This document shows, one piece after another, positions 5,479-5,480 of a stretch of 5,480 nt of DNA (the first letter of the stretch is position 1; each line of letters opens with the position of its first letter). The stretch spans positions 1 through 5,480 of the forward strand of contig SHWK01000077.1 in assembly GCA_009693885.1 (NCBI GenBank), in the 5' to 3' direction. The notes under the pieces are model-generated. The model saw nothing but the letters and a program-made list of their open reading frames with translations. It was not told the origin of the DNA and made no database searches. The position numbers and the translations under genes are program-made. The stretch comes from Rickettsiales bacterium (lineage in GTDB: Bacteria > Pseudomonadota > Alphaproteobacteria > Rickettsiales > UBA1997).

Positions 5479-5480
5479 CT

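Noticed and set aside
4981..5480. tRNA, tmRNA or 4.5S RNA
   Set aside because: No T-loop GTTCRA block, CCA end or tag-peptide reading frame was found in either orientation.

Overview
The window reads as a piece of an AT-rich alphaproteobacterial chromosome. The evidence is the protein sequences. PurM carries the alphaproteobacterial-style N-terminal block and the long Asp/Leu/Phe-rich ATP region. Psd is of the short, rickettsial/alphaproteobacterial type with the RFGSR cleavage site. PccB ends in the typical PWKKHDNLPL tail. A. Rickettsiales, Holosporales or an uncultivated AT-rich alphaproteobacterium would fit; I cannot fix the genus. Presence of purM argues against Rickettsia itself, which lacks purine synthesis.

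Layout, right to left, because all four recognisable genes are on the minus strand: tig (trigger factor, 4741-3401), psd (phosphatidylserine decarboxylase, 3243-2572), pccB (propionyl-CoA carboxylase beta chain, 2475-940) and purM (AIR synthetase, 890 to beyond the left edge). The genes serve unrelated jobs: nascent-chain folding, membrane lipid synthesis, propionyl-CoA metabolism and purine synthesis. Their usual partners (clpPX, pssA, pccA, purN) are not visible. Gaps are 157, 96 and 49 nt, and each gap holds a plausible sigma70-like -10, so they may be independent units rather than one operon. None of the four starts has a convincing Shine-Dalgarno sequence.

The right end (4742-5480) has no recognisable complete gene and holds the notable structure. 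Two large palindromic elements, A (4857-4980) and B (5143-5291), contain the same GC-richer core of about 80 bp (79 of 81 aligned columns identical) in opposite orientations. Outside that shared core each copy continues as a long inverted repeat whose sequence is different in A and B: arms of 29 bp with two non-Watson-Crick positions in A, 41 bp with no mismatch in B. Pairing is thus kept while the paired sequence changes, and the internal loops are conserved. Each element is also flanked by a direct repeat private to that site (17 bp for B, 12 bp for A). This could be a mobile palindromic element that inserts into or creates hairpins, or a structured RNA/terminator family. I recognise no described family with this architecture. 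A possible C-terminal fragment of an unidentified minus-strand gene (stop at 5335) enters from the right edge, and B would be its terminator.
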